This document shows positions 6,979 through 12,298 of a stretch of DNA of 12,298 nt, piece by piece. Each line of letters starts with the position of its first letter. The stretch's first letter is position 1. Source of the DNA: Dehalococcoidia bacterium (GTDB lineage Bacteria; Chloroflexota; Dehalococcoidia; GIF9; AB-539-J10); NCBI GenBank assembly GCA_030621105.1, contig JAUXIH010000020.1, forward strand, positions 1 through 12,298, given 5' to 3'. Made by a program: the position numbers and the translations under genes. A model generated the notes under the pieces. The model saw only the letters and a program-made list of their open reading frames with translations. It made no database searches and had not been told where the DNA came from.

Positions 6979-7307
6979 CTCCGTCCACGGGCCCTGTCCA
7001 CGGGATATTTCTGGTGGTTTAGCCGTAGCTTGCTCTCCATGGCATCGATGGGATCAATGTCCAGGCCATGGCAGAGATACATGGTGAGGATAAGCACGTC
7101 ACCCACCTCCTCCCTGACACGACCCAGCCGGGCGCTATCCATGTGCCGCGATTCGTCACTGGTGAGCCACAGGAAGTTTTCCAGCAACTCTCCGGCCTCG
7201 ATGGAGATGGCTTCGGCCAGGTTCTTGGGGTCATGGAATTGTCGCCAGTCACGATCATCGCGGAATTTAATGATTTGCCGTATCACCTCGGTTAATCTAT
7301 CACTCAT
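6957..7307 (-). CDS. MazG/dCTPase-like nucleotide pyrophosphohydrolase
   Basis: This all-alpha NTP pyrophosphohydrolase has 116 residues and is closest in pattern to the single-domain COG1694/DCTPP1 group. Landmarks are DWRQFHDPKNLAEAISIEAGELLENFLW (20-47), where E37 and E40 form the first half of the metal site. REEVGDVLILTMYL (65-78) supplies E67 and D70, the ExxD half. The C-terminal K-YPV...RG...KYT signature spans 100-114. Members hydrolyse (d)NTPs to (d)NMP and pyrophosphate and clean the nucleotide pool; the preferred base is not readable here. The ATG at 7307 has GAGGTGA close upstream; a GTG two codons earlier is less likely. Its final codons are part of the 22-base repeat. It is divergent from the flavoprotein gene and convergent with the kinase. 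Confidence 0.9.
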   Translation of the reverse strand: MSDRLTEVIRQIIKFRDDRDWRQFHDPKNLAEAISIEAGELLENFLWLTSDESRHMDSARLGRVREEVGDVLILTMYLCHGLDIDPIDAMESKLRLNHQKYPVDRARGRRDKYTRL

Positions 7308-7403
7308 AATCACCTCGCAGGATTTTACGCTATTCTCCCTGATGCCAGACCACTTTGTCCAGAGAAGACCATATTAGACGAAGACAGCCTCGGAGTGAAG
7401 CAC

Positions 7404-7432
7404 TTGACCTTTCCCTTGCCAGTACTTATCAT
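7404..7432 (+). promoter_or_regulatory. Predicted sigma70 promoter giving a near-leaderless flavoprotein mRNA
   Basis: TTGACC (7404-7409) and TATCAT (7427-7432) are separated by exactly 17 bases, each matching the consensus at five of six positions. The expected start of transcription is about 7438-7441, only five to eight bases ahead of the ATG at 7446. This fits the lack of any recognisable ribosome binding site. Confidence 0.6.
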
Positions 7433-7445
7433 GGCTTGAAATTAC

Positions 7446-9107
7446 ATGAGCAGTAATCTCTCCTTGCTGGGTAATATCACGACCGACGTGCTGGTAATCG
7501 GCGGAGGTGGCGCCGGCATGAGGGCGGCCATCGAGGCGAGGAGGCATGGAGTGGACGTGGCCATTGTGTCTTCTTCCCGCGTGGGCTATGGCAGCAACAC
7601 CTCCATCTCGGCGGGGTGCTTCGCCGCAGCGCGAGAGGGCAATCCCGATGCCTGCCACCAGCATTTCCAGGATACCGTGGCCGGCGGCGAGCATCTGAAT
7701 GACCAGGACCTGGTAGCAAAGCTGGCGTATGGCTCCTATCCCCAGGTGTCCCAGCTATATGATATAGGTGTGAGGTATGCCTCGGCCAGGGATTACCCCT
7801 GGATAGCGCTGCCCGTGGATCCCGGTCACAGCGAGACGACGACGATGTTTTATGGACACAATTGCCACGGCAGGGACTTTTCTCTGCCGCTGAGACAGTA
7901 TTGCCTGTCCCAGGGAGTACACCTGCACGAGGGCATCCTGGTGACTTCACTCCTGGGGGATAAGGGACGGGTGACGGGCGCCATGGGGCTGGATGCAGGG
8001 GGAGGGGCGGTGAGTATCTCCGCCTCGTCGGTTATCCTGGCTGCCGGAGGGCTGGGGCAGATATACGCTCGCACCGATAACGCCGCTGGCGCCACGGGAG
8101 GTGGCTATTCACTGGCCTACCACGCCGGCGCCGTGCTCCAGGACATGGAGATGGTGCAGTTCTACCCTACAAGCCTGGGAAATGGTGCGCCGGCACTGTA
8201 TTACGAGAGCCTGTTCCACGAAGCTGGCGCCCGGCTGTTGAACTCGGCCGGCGAGGACATACTGACACGGCATGGCCTGGTGGGGAAGGACGATATAACA
8301 AGGGACAGGCTGAGCCGCACCATTATGCTGGAGATACTCCAGGGTAAAGGCTACGGAGATAAGGTGCTGCTGGACATCGCCAGCATCTCCCCGGACAAGG
8401 TTCCTGAGCTGGAGCCAGTGTTGCCCCGGGGGTTCAATAAGGGGAAGAGACAGTGGCTGGTGGCGCCCACGGTGCATTTTCACATGGGCGGTGCGAGCAT
8501 AAACGAGAGGGCGGAGACTTCCCTGCCCGGTTTATATTGCGCCGGCGAGGCCTCCGGCGGAGTTCACGGTGCCAATCGCCTGTCGGGGAACGCCCTCGCC
8601 GAGCTATGGGTATTTGGCGCCATCGCCGGGGTGGAGGCAGCAAGCACGGTTAAAGGACAGTCGCACCTGCCCCAGGCCAGTGTAGACCGGGAGATAGAAC
8701 GCCTGGAGCAGATGTTCCCCGGTAAAGATGAGTCTCTAAATGTTATTCGCCAGGAATTAAAGCAGGTGATGTGGCAGAGAGCCGGTGTCGTTCGGGATGC
8801 CGCAGGCTTGCAGCGGGCCGGCGACCAGCTGTCAGCCCTCGAGGAACGTCGTCATGATATCTCCGTCAACAGTGGGCGGGAGCTGATGGAAAAAGTAAAG
8901 CTGACCAGCATGCTGACCGTAGCCCGGTTGGTAGTGCGCTCGGCACTACAGCGCACCGAGAGTCGCGGCTCCCACTACCGGCAGGATTACCCTCACCGCG
9001 ATGACCAGCACTGGTTGCACCACGTGACCGTGGCCTCGAAAGATGGCGAGGTGCAGATGGGCACGGCGCCGGTGAGGACTACCAGCATGCCGCGGACAGG
9101 AAGCTAG
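7446..9107 (+). CDS. FAD-dependent oxidoreductase, fumarate reductase/L-aspartate oxidase family
   Basis: This flavoprotein of 553 residues has the fold of SdhA, FrdA and NadB. The N-terminal Rossmann motif is DVLVIGGGGAGMRAA (14-28). YGSNTSISAGCFAAA (48-62) lies where SdhA/FrdA carry the His that binds FAD covalently; Asn is present here, so FAD is probably noncovalent as in NadB. Catalytic-type residues include R286 in TRDRLSR, H344 in PTVHFHMGG and R378 in GVHGANRLSGNAL. The C-terminal ESRGSHYRQDYPHRDD...WLHH (505-525) is also typical. The usual QFHPT motif reads QFYPT (238-242), replacing a substrate-contacting His with Tyr. No iron-sulfur or membrane-anchor subunit and no nadA or nadC is nearby. 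It is therefore a stand-alone enzyme of uncertain substrate. An in-frame TGA at 7437 fixes the ATG at 7446, which has no ribosome binding site. Confidence 0.88.
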   Translation: MSSNLSLLGNITTDVLVIGGGGAGMRAAIEARRHGVDVAIVSSSRVGYGSNTSISAGCFAAAREGNPDACHQHFQDTVAGGEHLNDQDLVAKLAYGSYPQVSQLYDIGVRYASARDYPWIALPVDPGHSETTTMFYGHNCHGRDFSLPLRQYCLSQGVHLHEGILVTSLLGDKGRVTGAMGLDAGGGAVSISASSVILAAGGLGQIYARTDNAAGATGGGYSLAYHAGAVLQDMEMVQFYPTSLGNGAPALYYESLFHEAGARLLNSAGEDILTRHGLVGKDDITRDRLSRTIMLEILQGKGYGDKVLLDIASISPDKVPELEPVLPRGFNKGKRQWLVAPTVHFHMGGASINERAETSLPGLYCAGEASGGVHGANRLSGNALAELWVFGAIAGVEAASTVKGQSHLPQASVDREIERLEQMFPGKDESLNVIRQELKQVMWQRAGVVRDAAGLQRAGDQLSALEERRHDISVNSGRELMEKVKLTSMLTVARLVVRSALQRTESRGSHYRQDYPHRDDQHWLHHVTVASKDGEVQMGTAPVRTTSMPRTGS

Positions 9108-9238
9108 TCGCTGCTGGCGGTGGGGTGGCGGGGAGATATCCTTATCTCGATGGTGGCATCCAGGGCTTCAGCAATCCTCCTGACCATGGGCACGCAGGGC
9201 AGGGACTTCCCGCTCTCCAACCTCGATATGCTGGCCTG
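9104..9238 (-). pseudogene. C-terminal remnant of an XRE-type helix-turn-helix protein
   Basis: Immediately after the TAG stop of the hydrolase, and in the same frame, 44 codons read without interruption. They begin QASISRLESGKSLP, continue MVRRIAEALDATIEIRI, and end at a TAG that shares a CTAG with the flavoprotein stop. QASISRLESGK is the recognition helix and following turn of XRE/HTH_3 domains, and RRIAEALDA is the usual next helix. Nothing in this stretch can start it, and the first HTH helices are missing. It is best read as a decayed or truncated regulator or antitoxin-like protein, fused by deletion to the hydrolase end. Ahead of the stop, FNI could supply the residues before the recognition helix, so a nonsense mutation of a former fusion is also possible. 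Confidence 0.7.
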
Positions 9239-10153
9239 CTAGATATTGAACGTGCTCTCGAGGAAGCCAATCACCTCTTTCCTGATGGCATGGTAGTGCC
9301 GGAAGATGCTGGTGTGCTGCGCCGGCAGCCACACGAGACGAGGCTCACCCAGCGCATGCCACAGCTGCATGGTGGATTCCCGGGGAATGAAGTCATCGTT
9401 GTCGGCATTGATCATAAGCAGGGGGCGGTCCCGAAGCTGGGGAGCGAAGGTGAGAGAATCGAACAGGAAGCAGTCCCGGGCGGGAGTGACATTCCCCACC
9501 CCCTTCTCCGCCACATCAGCGAGGTACTGGGGGTAGTGACTGTATATCTCATGGCATTTTCCCCTGGTGCACTGGTGGCTTACCTGCGCCAGGGCACTGC
9601 GGCTCTGCCAGATGGCAAGCTCCATGTTGCCGCCGGCGATAATAAAGATGCCGGCCTTAACCCTGTGATCCACGGCCATGGCGGCAACCGCAGAGTTGCT
9701 CCCCATGCTGATGCCCAGAATAGCTATTCGGCTAGCGTCAAGTTCAGGGCGCTCCTCTGCCCAGTTCATGATCTGGCGGATGTTTATCGTCACCGTCTGG
9801 CACAGCTCCAGCCAGTTATCAATGCGTGTCACGCCTGACTGACCATCCTCGCCGGTCGGGATCAGCTTGAACACCATGGCAGCAATTCCCTTTCGAACCA
9901 TGTCCCGCGCCAGCAAGCGGCAGGGGACCACATCACGGTCGTCCACCACTCCCAACCCATGAATGAGCATCACAAGAGGAAAGCGCTCTCCCGATGTCGG
10001 CCGGTAATACTCGGCACGGGCAATATCGTCTTCCTGGTAGCGGTTGTGCTTGTCACTGGGAAAGGAGACCTCGTCGTATAGCCACCGCGCCGAGCCCTCG
10101 CCAGGTATCAGGTCGAAGCGAGCCTCTTTCCGGGCATGCTCATAAGGATGCAT
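9239..10153 (-). CDS. Alpha/beta hydrolase (dienelactone hydrolase/prolyl oligopeptidase-like)
   Basis: This serine hydrolase has 304 residues and no signal peptide or membrane segment. The oxyanion strand is LVMLIHGLG (60-68), the nucleophile elbow GISMG (147-151) carries S149, the acid is D253 (or D251) in INADNDDFIP (248-257), and the base is H280 in LPAQHTS. A lid-like insertion at about 178-235 contains two cysteines (C195, C200). The N-terminal 55 residues have no clear domain. Family members cleave esters, lactones or short peptides; the substrate cannot be given. The ATG at 10153 has no clear ribosome binding site, and I saw no better start. It converges on the flavoprotein, with a degraded HTH reading frame filling the space between them. 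Confidence 0.87.
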   Translation of the reverse strand: MHPYEHARKEARFDLIPGEGSARWLYDEVSFPSDKHNRYQEDDIARAEYYRPTSGERFPLVMLIHGLGVVDDRDVVPCRLLARDMVRKGIAAMVFKLIPTGEDGQSGVTRIDNWLELCQTVTINIRQIMNWAEERPELDASRIAILGISMGSNSAVAAMAVDHRVKAGIFIIAGGNMELAIWQSRSALAQVSHQCTRGKCHEIYSHYPQYLADVAEKGVGNVTPARDCFLFDSLTFAPQLRDRPLLMINADNDDFIPRESTMQLWHALGEPRLVWLPAQHTSIFRHYHAIRKEVIGFLESTFNI

Positions 10154-10311
10154 AAGCGCTAATGTTACCGTGTCTGGTGGAGAAGATAAAGAGGCTGTTT
10201 GACTCTATCTTGCCACTCAGCCTTGAGCCGCAATAAGTCCATGGCAGGGAAGAATCTTCCTTATGATGCGCGGTAAAACCGGAGCTTCCCGTCGGTGTTG
10301 CTACATGGCCA

Positions 10312-10340
10312 TTGATTGCCTCAATAGTCAATGATAATAT
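10312..10340 (+). promoter_or_regulatory. Possible dodecin promoter
   Basis: TTGATT (10312-10317) and TAATAT (10335-10340) are spaced by 17 bases, in the AT-rich part of the 240-base gap between the hydrolase and dodecin genes. Each hexamer matches the consensus at four of six positions. The leader would be about 47 bases. Apart from this pair I see no other structure in the gap that I would defend. Confidence 0.4.
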
Positions 10341-10393
10341 GAAATCAGAGAGTTTTTGTTACAACACAGTCTCTATTTCAGAAGGAGGGAGAC

Positions 10394-10609
10394 ATGGCAG
10401 ATAACGTATACAAGTTCATCGAGCTGGTGGGTACCAGCTCCGAGTCCTGGGATAAAGCCGCTGCTGTAGCCATAAACACCGCTGCGAAGACATTGCGCGA
10501 CATTCGCGTCGCCGAGGTAATGGAGCAGGATATACAGGTGAGTGCGGGGCAGCTCTTAACATATCGTACCAAGATCAGGATTTCGTTCAAGTTCGAGGGC
10601 GTGGGATAA
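10394..10609 (+). CDS. Dodecin family flavin-binding protein
   Basis: This is a small protein of 71 residues, the usual dodecin length. The family pattern is complete: VYKFIELVGTSSESWDKAA (5-23), AINTAAKTLRDIRVAEVMEQD (26-46), then the strand pair VSAGQLLTYRTKIRISFKFE (49-68). Dodecins assemble as hollow dodecamers that store or buffer flavins, and W19 corresponds to the tryptophan that stacks on the isoalloxazine ring. A strong GAAGGAGGGAG lies just ahead of the ATG. It is monocistronic, followed by a hairpin shared with the convergent beta-helix protein gene. A link to the FAD enzyme about 1.3 kb away is possible but rests on proximity only. Confidence 0.95.
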   Translation: MADNVYKFIELVGTSSESWDKAAAVAINTAAKTLRDIRVAEVMEQDIQVSAGQLLTYRTKIRISFKFEGVG

Positions 10610-10686
10610 CACCAGTAGGCAAAGATTCATCACGATAGACACTTCCCCCCTGGGATGCTACCAGTTCTCTATATACTTGATATAAC

Positions 10687-10714
10687 AAGGGGGCAACCTG
10701 TGTGCTGCCCCCTT
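10687..10714. terminator. Bidirectional terminator between dodecin and surface-protein genes
   Basis: A 9-base-pair GC-rich stem (10687-10695 with 10706-10714; five G over five C) encloses a 10-base loop. On the plus strand TTTGATTT follows, a passable U-tract for the dodecin transcript. On the minus strand TTGTTATAT follows the stem, which is weaker for the beta-helix gene. Confidence 0.7.
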
Positions 10715-10732
10715 TGATTTATCTTAACTTCC

Positions 10733-12082
10733 CTAGCTTGACTTGCTTGCGCGGCGGCGGAACAGCACCACCAGACCGGCAATAACCGCCAGAGCAACCA
10801 CAACGATGACTATAATTCCTGTCGTGCCCAGGCCACCAGCATCTCCCGCCGTACTTGTCACGGTGATGGTGGCGGTCGCGGTACTTGTGCCATCGGGGCC
10901 GGTAACGGTTAAGGTTGCGGTGTAGGTGCCCGGTTCCCCGTAGCTGTGGGATGGACTCTGCTCTATTGAACCCTGGTCATCGCCGAAGGACCACTCATAT
11001 GAGGAAATGGTGCCGCTGGACTGGTCAGTGAAGCTTACCGTGAGAGGGGCTACGCCCTGCGTGGGCAATGCTGTGAATGAAGCAATAAGGTCAGTGCCGC
11101 TGGGGGGTGTACTCATTTCCACCAGCGGATAACTATCCCCAGCGTTTGAGATTTCCTTGTGGTATGGCAGCTTGGTGTCGCCCAGGCCATCTCCATCGGT
11201 GTCCTCCCCCACATAGTCCGCCCAGTAATTGCCGCCGAGGTATGGCCCACCGACAATGTTTGTTCCTAATGTCTTGTCAATGCTCCAGGCGTTGGAGCCG
11301 ATGCAGTCGAGGCCTACACTAGCGTTGTGATTGTTATCGAAGTAGTTGTTGTATATCGTATTGTTGCTGCTGTGAGAATATACGTGAAGGCTAGAGGCAA
11401 CACTATTGCTGAGCGTGTTGCCTGTTATCGTGTTGTCGCTTGATTCCCACAGGTCAATACTATTAAAACAGTCGCTGACCGTGTTGCCTGTTATCATGTT
11501 GCCATTTGAGAAATATAGGCGAATGCCACAGGCGGCATTGTTGCTGGCCATGTTGCCTGTTATCGCGTTGTCGTTTACTTCATCCAGGAAAATGCCATGG
11601 TAATTACCGGAGGCATCGTTGCCCACGATGTCGCTATGGTGGCTACCATGAAGATATATACCTGCCTTGTCAGCCCCAGTGGCCCCCTGAACTGTTAACT
11701 CCTGGATGGTGACATTATCGACGGTGACTTCGAAAACATGGTCACTGGAAACTTTGGAGTTCACCACGCAGCCGGCAGTGCCGTTCTGCGACCTGATGGT
11801 CAGGTTGTCCTTATTGACATCGACATTCTCATTGTAATTGCCATCCTCGATCCAGATTATGCTGTTGTCAGTGTTGGAATTATCCACTGCCGCCTGTATG
11901 GGAGTGGAGTTCGTATAAACAGTATCTGGTGAGCCCGTATACCACCACCCTGAGGGATTACAGGTGATGTTGGTGGCACTCTGCGCCTGTGCCTTCCCCA
12001 CCAGGGGCAAGACTACAGCGCCGAAGGACAAGACCAGGGCCAAAATTACAGCCAAGGATAGCGATTTACAAATTCGAATCAT
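10733..12082 (-). CDS. Secreted NosD-like beta-helix protein with PKD domain and C-terminal anchor
   Basis: This cell-surface protein has 449 residues. The signal peptide (1 to about 34) ends in AQAQ. A right-handed parallel beta-helix at about 55-285 has NosD/PbH1-type coils of 22-23 residues: NDASGNYHGIFLDEVNDNAITG, NMASNNAACGIRLYFSNGNMITG and NTVSDCFNSIDLWESSDNTITG. The family motif GGNYWADYVGEDTDGDGLGD follows (283-302), including a Ca2+-type acidic loop. One PKD domain (about 331-410) contains YEWSFGDD and SHSYGEPGTYTATLTVT. A Gly-rich linker, a transmembrane helix (about 421-441) and FRRRASKSS anchor the C terminus. NosD-like helices often bind or cleave surface polysaccharides, but no catalytic site is identifiable, and copper-reductase context (nosZ) is absent. 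An ideal AGGAGG sits five bases before the ATG. Confidence 0.9.
   Translation of the reverse strand: MIRICKSLSLAVILALVLSFGAVVLPLVGKAQAQSATNITCNPSGWWYTGSPDTVYTNSTPIQAAVDNSNTDNSIIWIEDGNYNENVDVNKDNLTIRSQNGTAGCVVNSKVSSDHVFEVTVDNVTIQELTVQGATGADKAGIYLHGSHHSDIVGNDASGNYHGIFLDEVNDNAITGNMASNNAACGIRLYFSNGNMITGNTVSDCFNSIDLWESSDNTITGNTLSNSVASSLHVYSHSSNNTIYNNYFDNNHNASVGLDCIGSNAWSIDKTLGTNIVGGPYLGGNYWADYVGEDTDGDGLGDTKLPYHKEISNAGDSYPLVEMSTPPSGTDLIASFTALPTQGVAPLTVSFTDQSSGTISSYEWSFGDDQGSIEQSPSHSYGEPGTYTATLTVTGPDGTSTATATITVTSTAGDAGGLGTTGIIVIVVVALAVIAGLVVLFRRRASKSS
11416..11564 (-). repeat. In-phase DNA repeats encoding beta-helix coils
   Basis: The plus-strand word TGTTGCCTGTTATC occurs at 11416, 11482 and 11551, spaced 66 and 69 bases, that is 22 and 23 codons. 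On the coding strand it encodes the turn (A/M)ITGN(T/M) that closes successive coils. This is internal duplication within the gene, not a separate element. Confidence 0.8.
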
Positions 12083-12127
12083 AGAAACCTCCTAAAATGT
12101 AGAAATTTATTGAGCGAGTCAGAAGAT

Positions 12128-12158
12128 AGCATAACTAGGGGCAAATTGTATCACAATT
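12128..12158 (-). promoter_or_regulatory. Predicted promoter and overlapping palindrome of the surface-protein gene
   Basis: On the minus strand TTGTGA (12156-12151) and TATGCT (12133-12128) are 17 bases apart and form a fair sigma70-type promoter about 45 bases ahead of the ATG. The -35 lies inside a perfect inverted repeat, AATTGT-ATC-ACAATT (12144-12158), with six-base arms and a three-base centre. A dimeric repressor bound there would block the -35. Confidence 0.5.
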
Positions 12159-12202
12159 ACCAGTTGCCTGCCAGGGTAAAACGGCGATGGCGAGCCGATG
12201 CG

Positions 12203-12298
12203 TCATTCCCGTACCAGCAGCCAAAGCCCCAGCATGGCTACGAAAGCCATGGCGGAGCCGAACAAAAATGGTGCTGAGGGGCTCACGGTTTGCCACAG
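12203..12298 (-). CDS. C-terminal end of an MFS-type membrane transporter (partial)
   Basis: Thirty-one codons and a TGA stop read in from the right edge on the minus strand: LWQTVSPSAPFLFGSAMAFV followed by AMLGLWLLVRE. A short SPSAPFLFG-type lead-in, one hydrophobic helix and a charged end are characteristic of the last (12th) transmembrane helix of major facilitator superfamily transporters. The rest of the gene lies outside the window, so substrate and family cannot be assigned. It is upstream of and co-oriented with the beta-helix protein gene, with 120 bases between them that hold that gene's promoter, so it is probably a separate transcript. Confidence 0.6.
   Translation of the reverse strand: MWQTVSPSAPFLFGSAMAFVAMLGLWLLVRE

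Noticed and set aside
9125..9838. A 237-codon plus-strand open frame opposite the hydrolase
   Set aside because: It is the antisense shadow of the alpha/beta hydrolase, whose catalytic motifs are clear. Its translation shows no recognisable domain.
10140..10331. A 63-codon minus-strand frame between the hydrolase and dodecin genes
   Set aside because: It has no clear ribosome binding site or domain and overlaps the probable dodecin promoter. Treated as intergenic.
11400..11660. Regularly spaced repeats that could suggest a CRISPR array
   Set aside because: The units are in codon phase inside the beta-helix gene, imperfect outside a 14-base core, and the spaces encode coil residues. No cas genes are present.

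Overview
The window looks like a bacterial chromosome of moderate GC content, most likely Chloroflexota and perhaps Dehalococcoidia-like. The clues are a PhoR-like kinase with an intracellular PAS domain, a small secreted helical protein next to a two-component system, a dodecin, and a NosD-type surface protein with a PKD domain. No rRNA, phylogenetic marker or similarity search supports this placement, so it is tentative. There is no tRNA, CRISPR array or transposase. No gap between genes exceeds about 300 bases.

Layout, left to right. (1) 7-2461, minus strand: a PhoB-like response regulator and a PhoR-like histidine kinase separated by one base, with a good sigma70-type promoter ahead of the regulator. 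(2) 2630-4096, plus strand: a large HD-domain phosphohydrolase, divergent from the regulator. (3) 4281-6883, plus strand: a second sensory cassette. It holds a small secreted helical protein, a strong hairpin, an OmpR-family regulator and a BaeS/CpxA-like kinase. Paired TTAACA-type hexamers with an 11-base period lie ahead of both the secreted-protein gene and the regulator gene. An exact 22-base direct repeat (4154-4175 and 6957-6978) brackets the cassette. (4) 6957-7307, minus strand: a MazG/dCTPase-like pyrophosphohydrolase whose last codons and stop are the right-hand copy of that repeat. (5) 7446-9107, plus strand: a fumarate-reductase/aspartate-oxidase family flavoprotein, apparently transcribed with an almost absent 5' leader. 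(6) 9104-10153, minus strand: an alpha/beta hydrolase, followed in frame after its stop codon by the C-terminal half of a lost XRE-type helix-turn-helix protein. (7) 10394-10609, plus strand: a dodecin. It converges on (8) 10733-12082, minus strand: a secreted beta-helix/PKD protein with a C-terminal membrane anchor. (9) At the right edge is the last transmembrane segment of an MFS-type transporter, minus strand.

Taken together, two envelope-sensing circuits share the window with nucleotide-pool enzymes (HD hydrolase and MazG-like protein), redox and flavin proteins, and a surface protein. The most interesting part is the 4.2-6.9 kb cassette. Its arrangement recalls the CpxP-CpxRA, Spy-BaeSR and ZraP-ZraSR logic of a small exported protein paired with its regulator and kinase. 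It has its own repeated operator and boundaries that suggest it was inserted as a unit.
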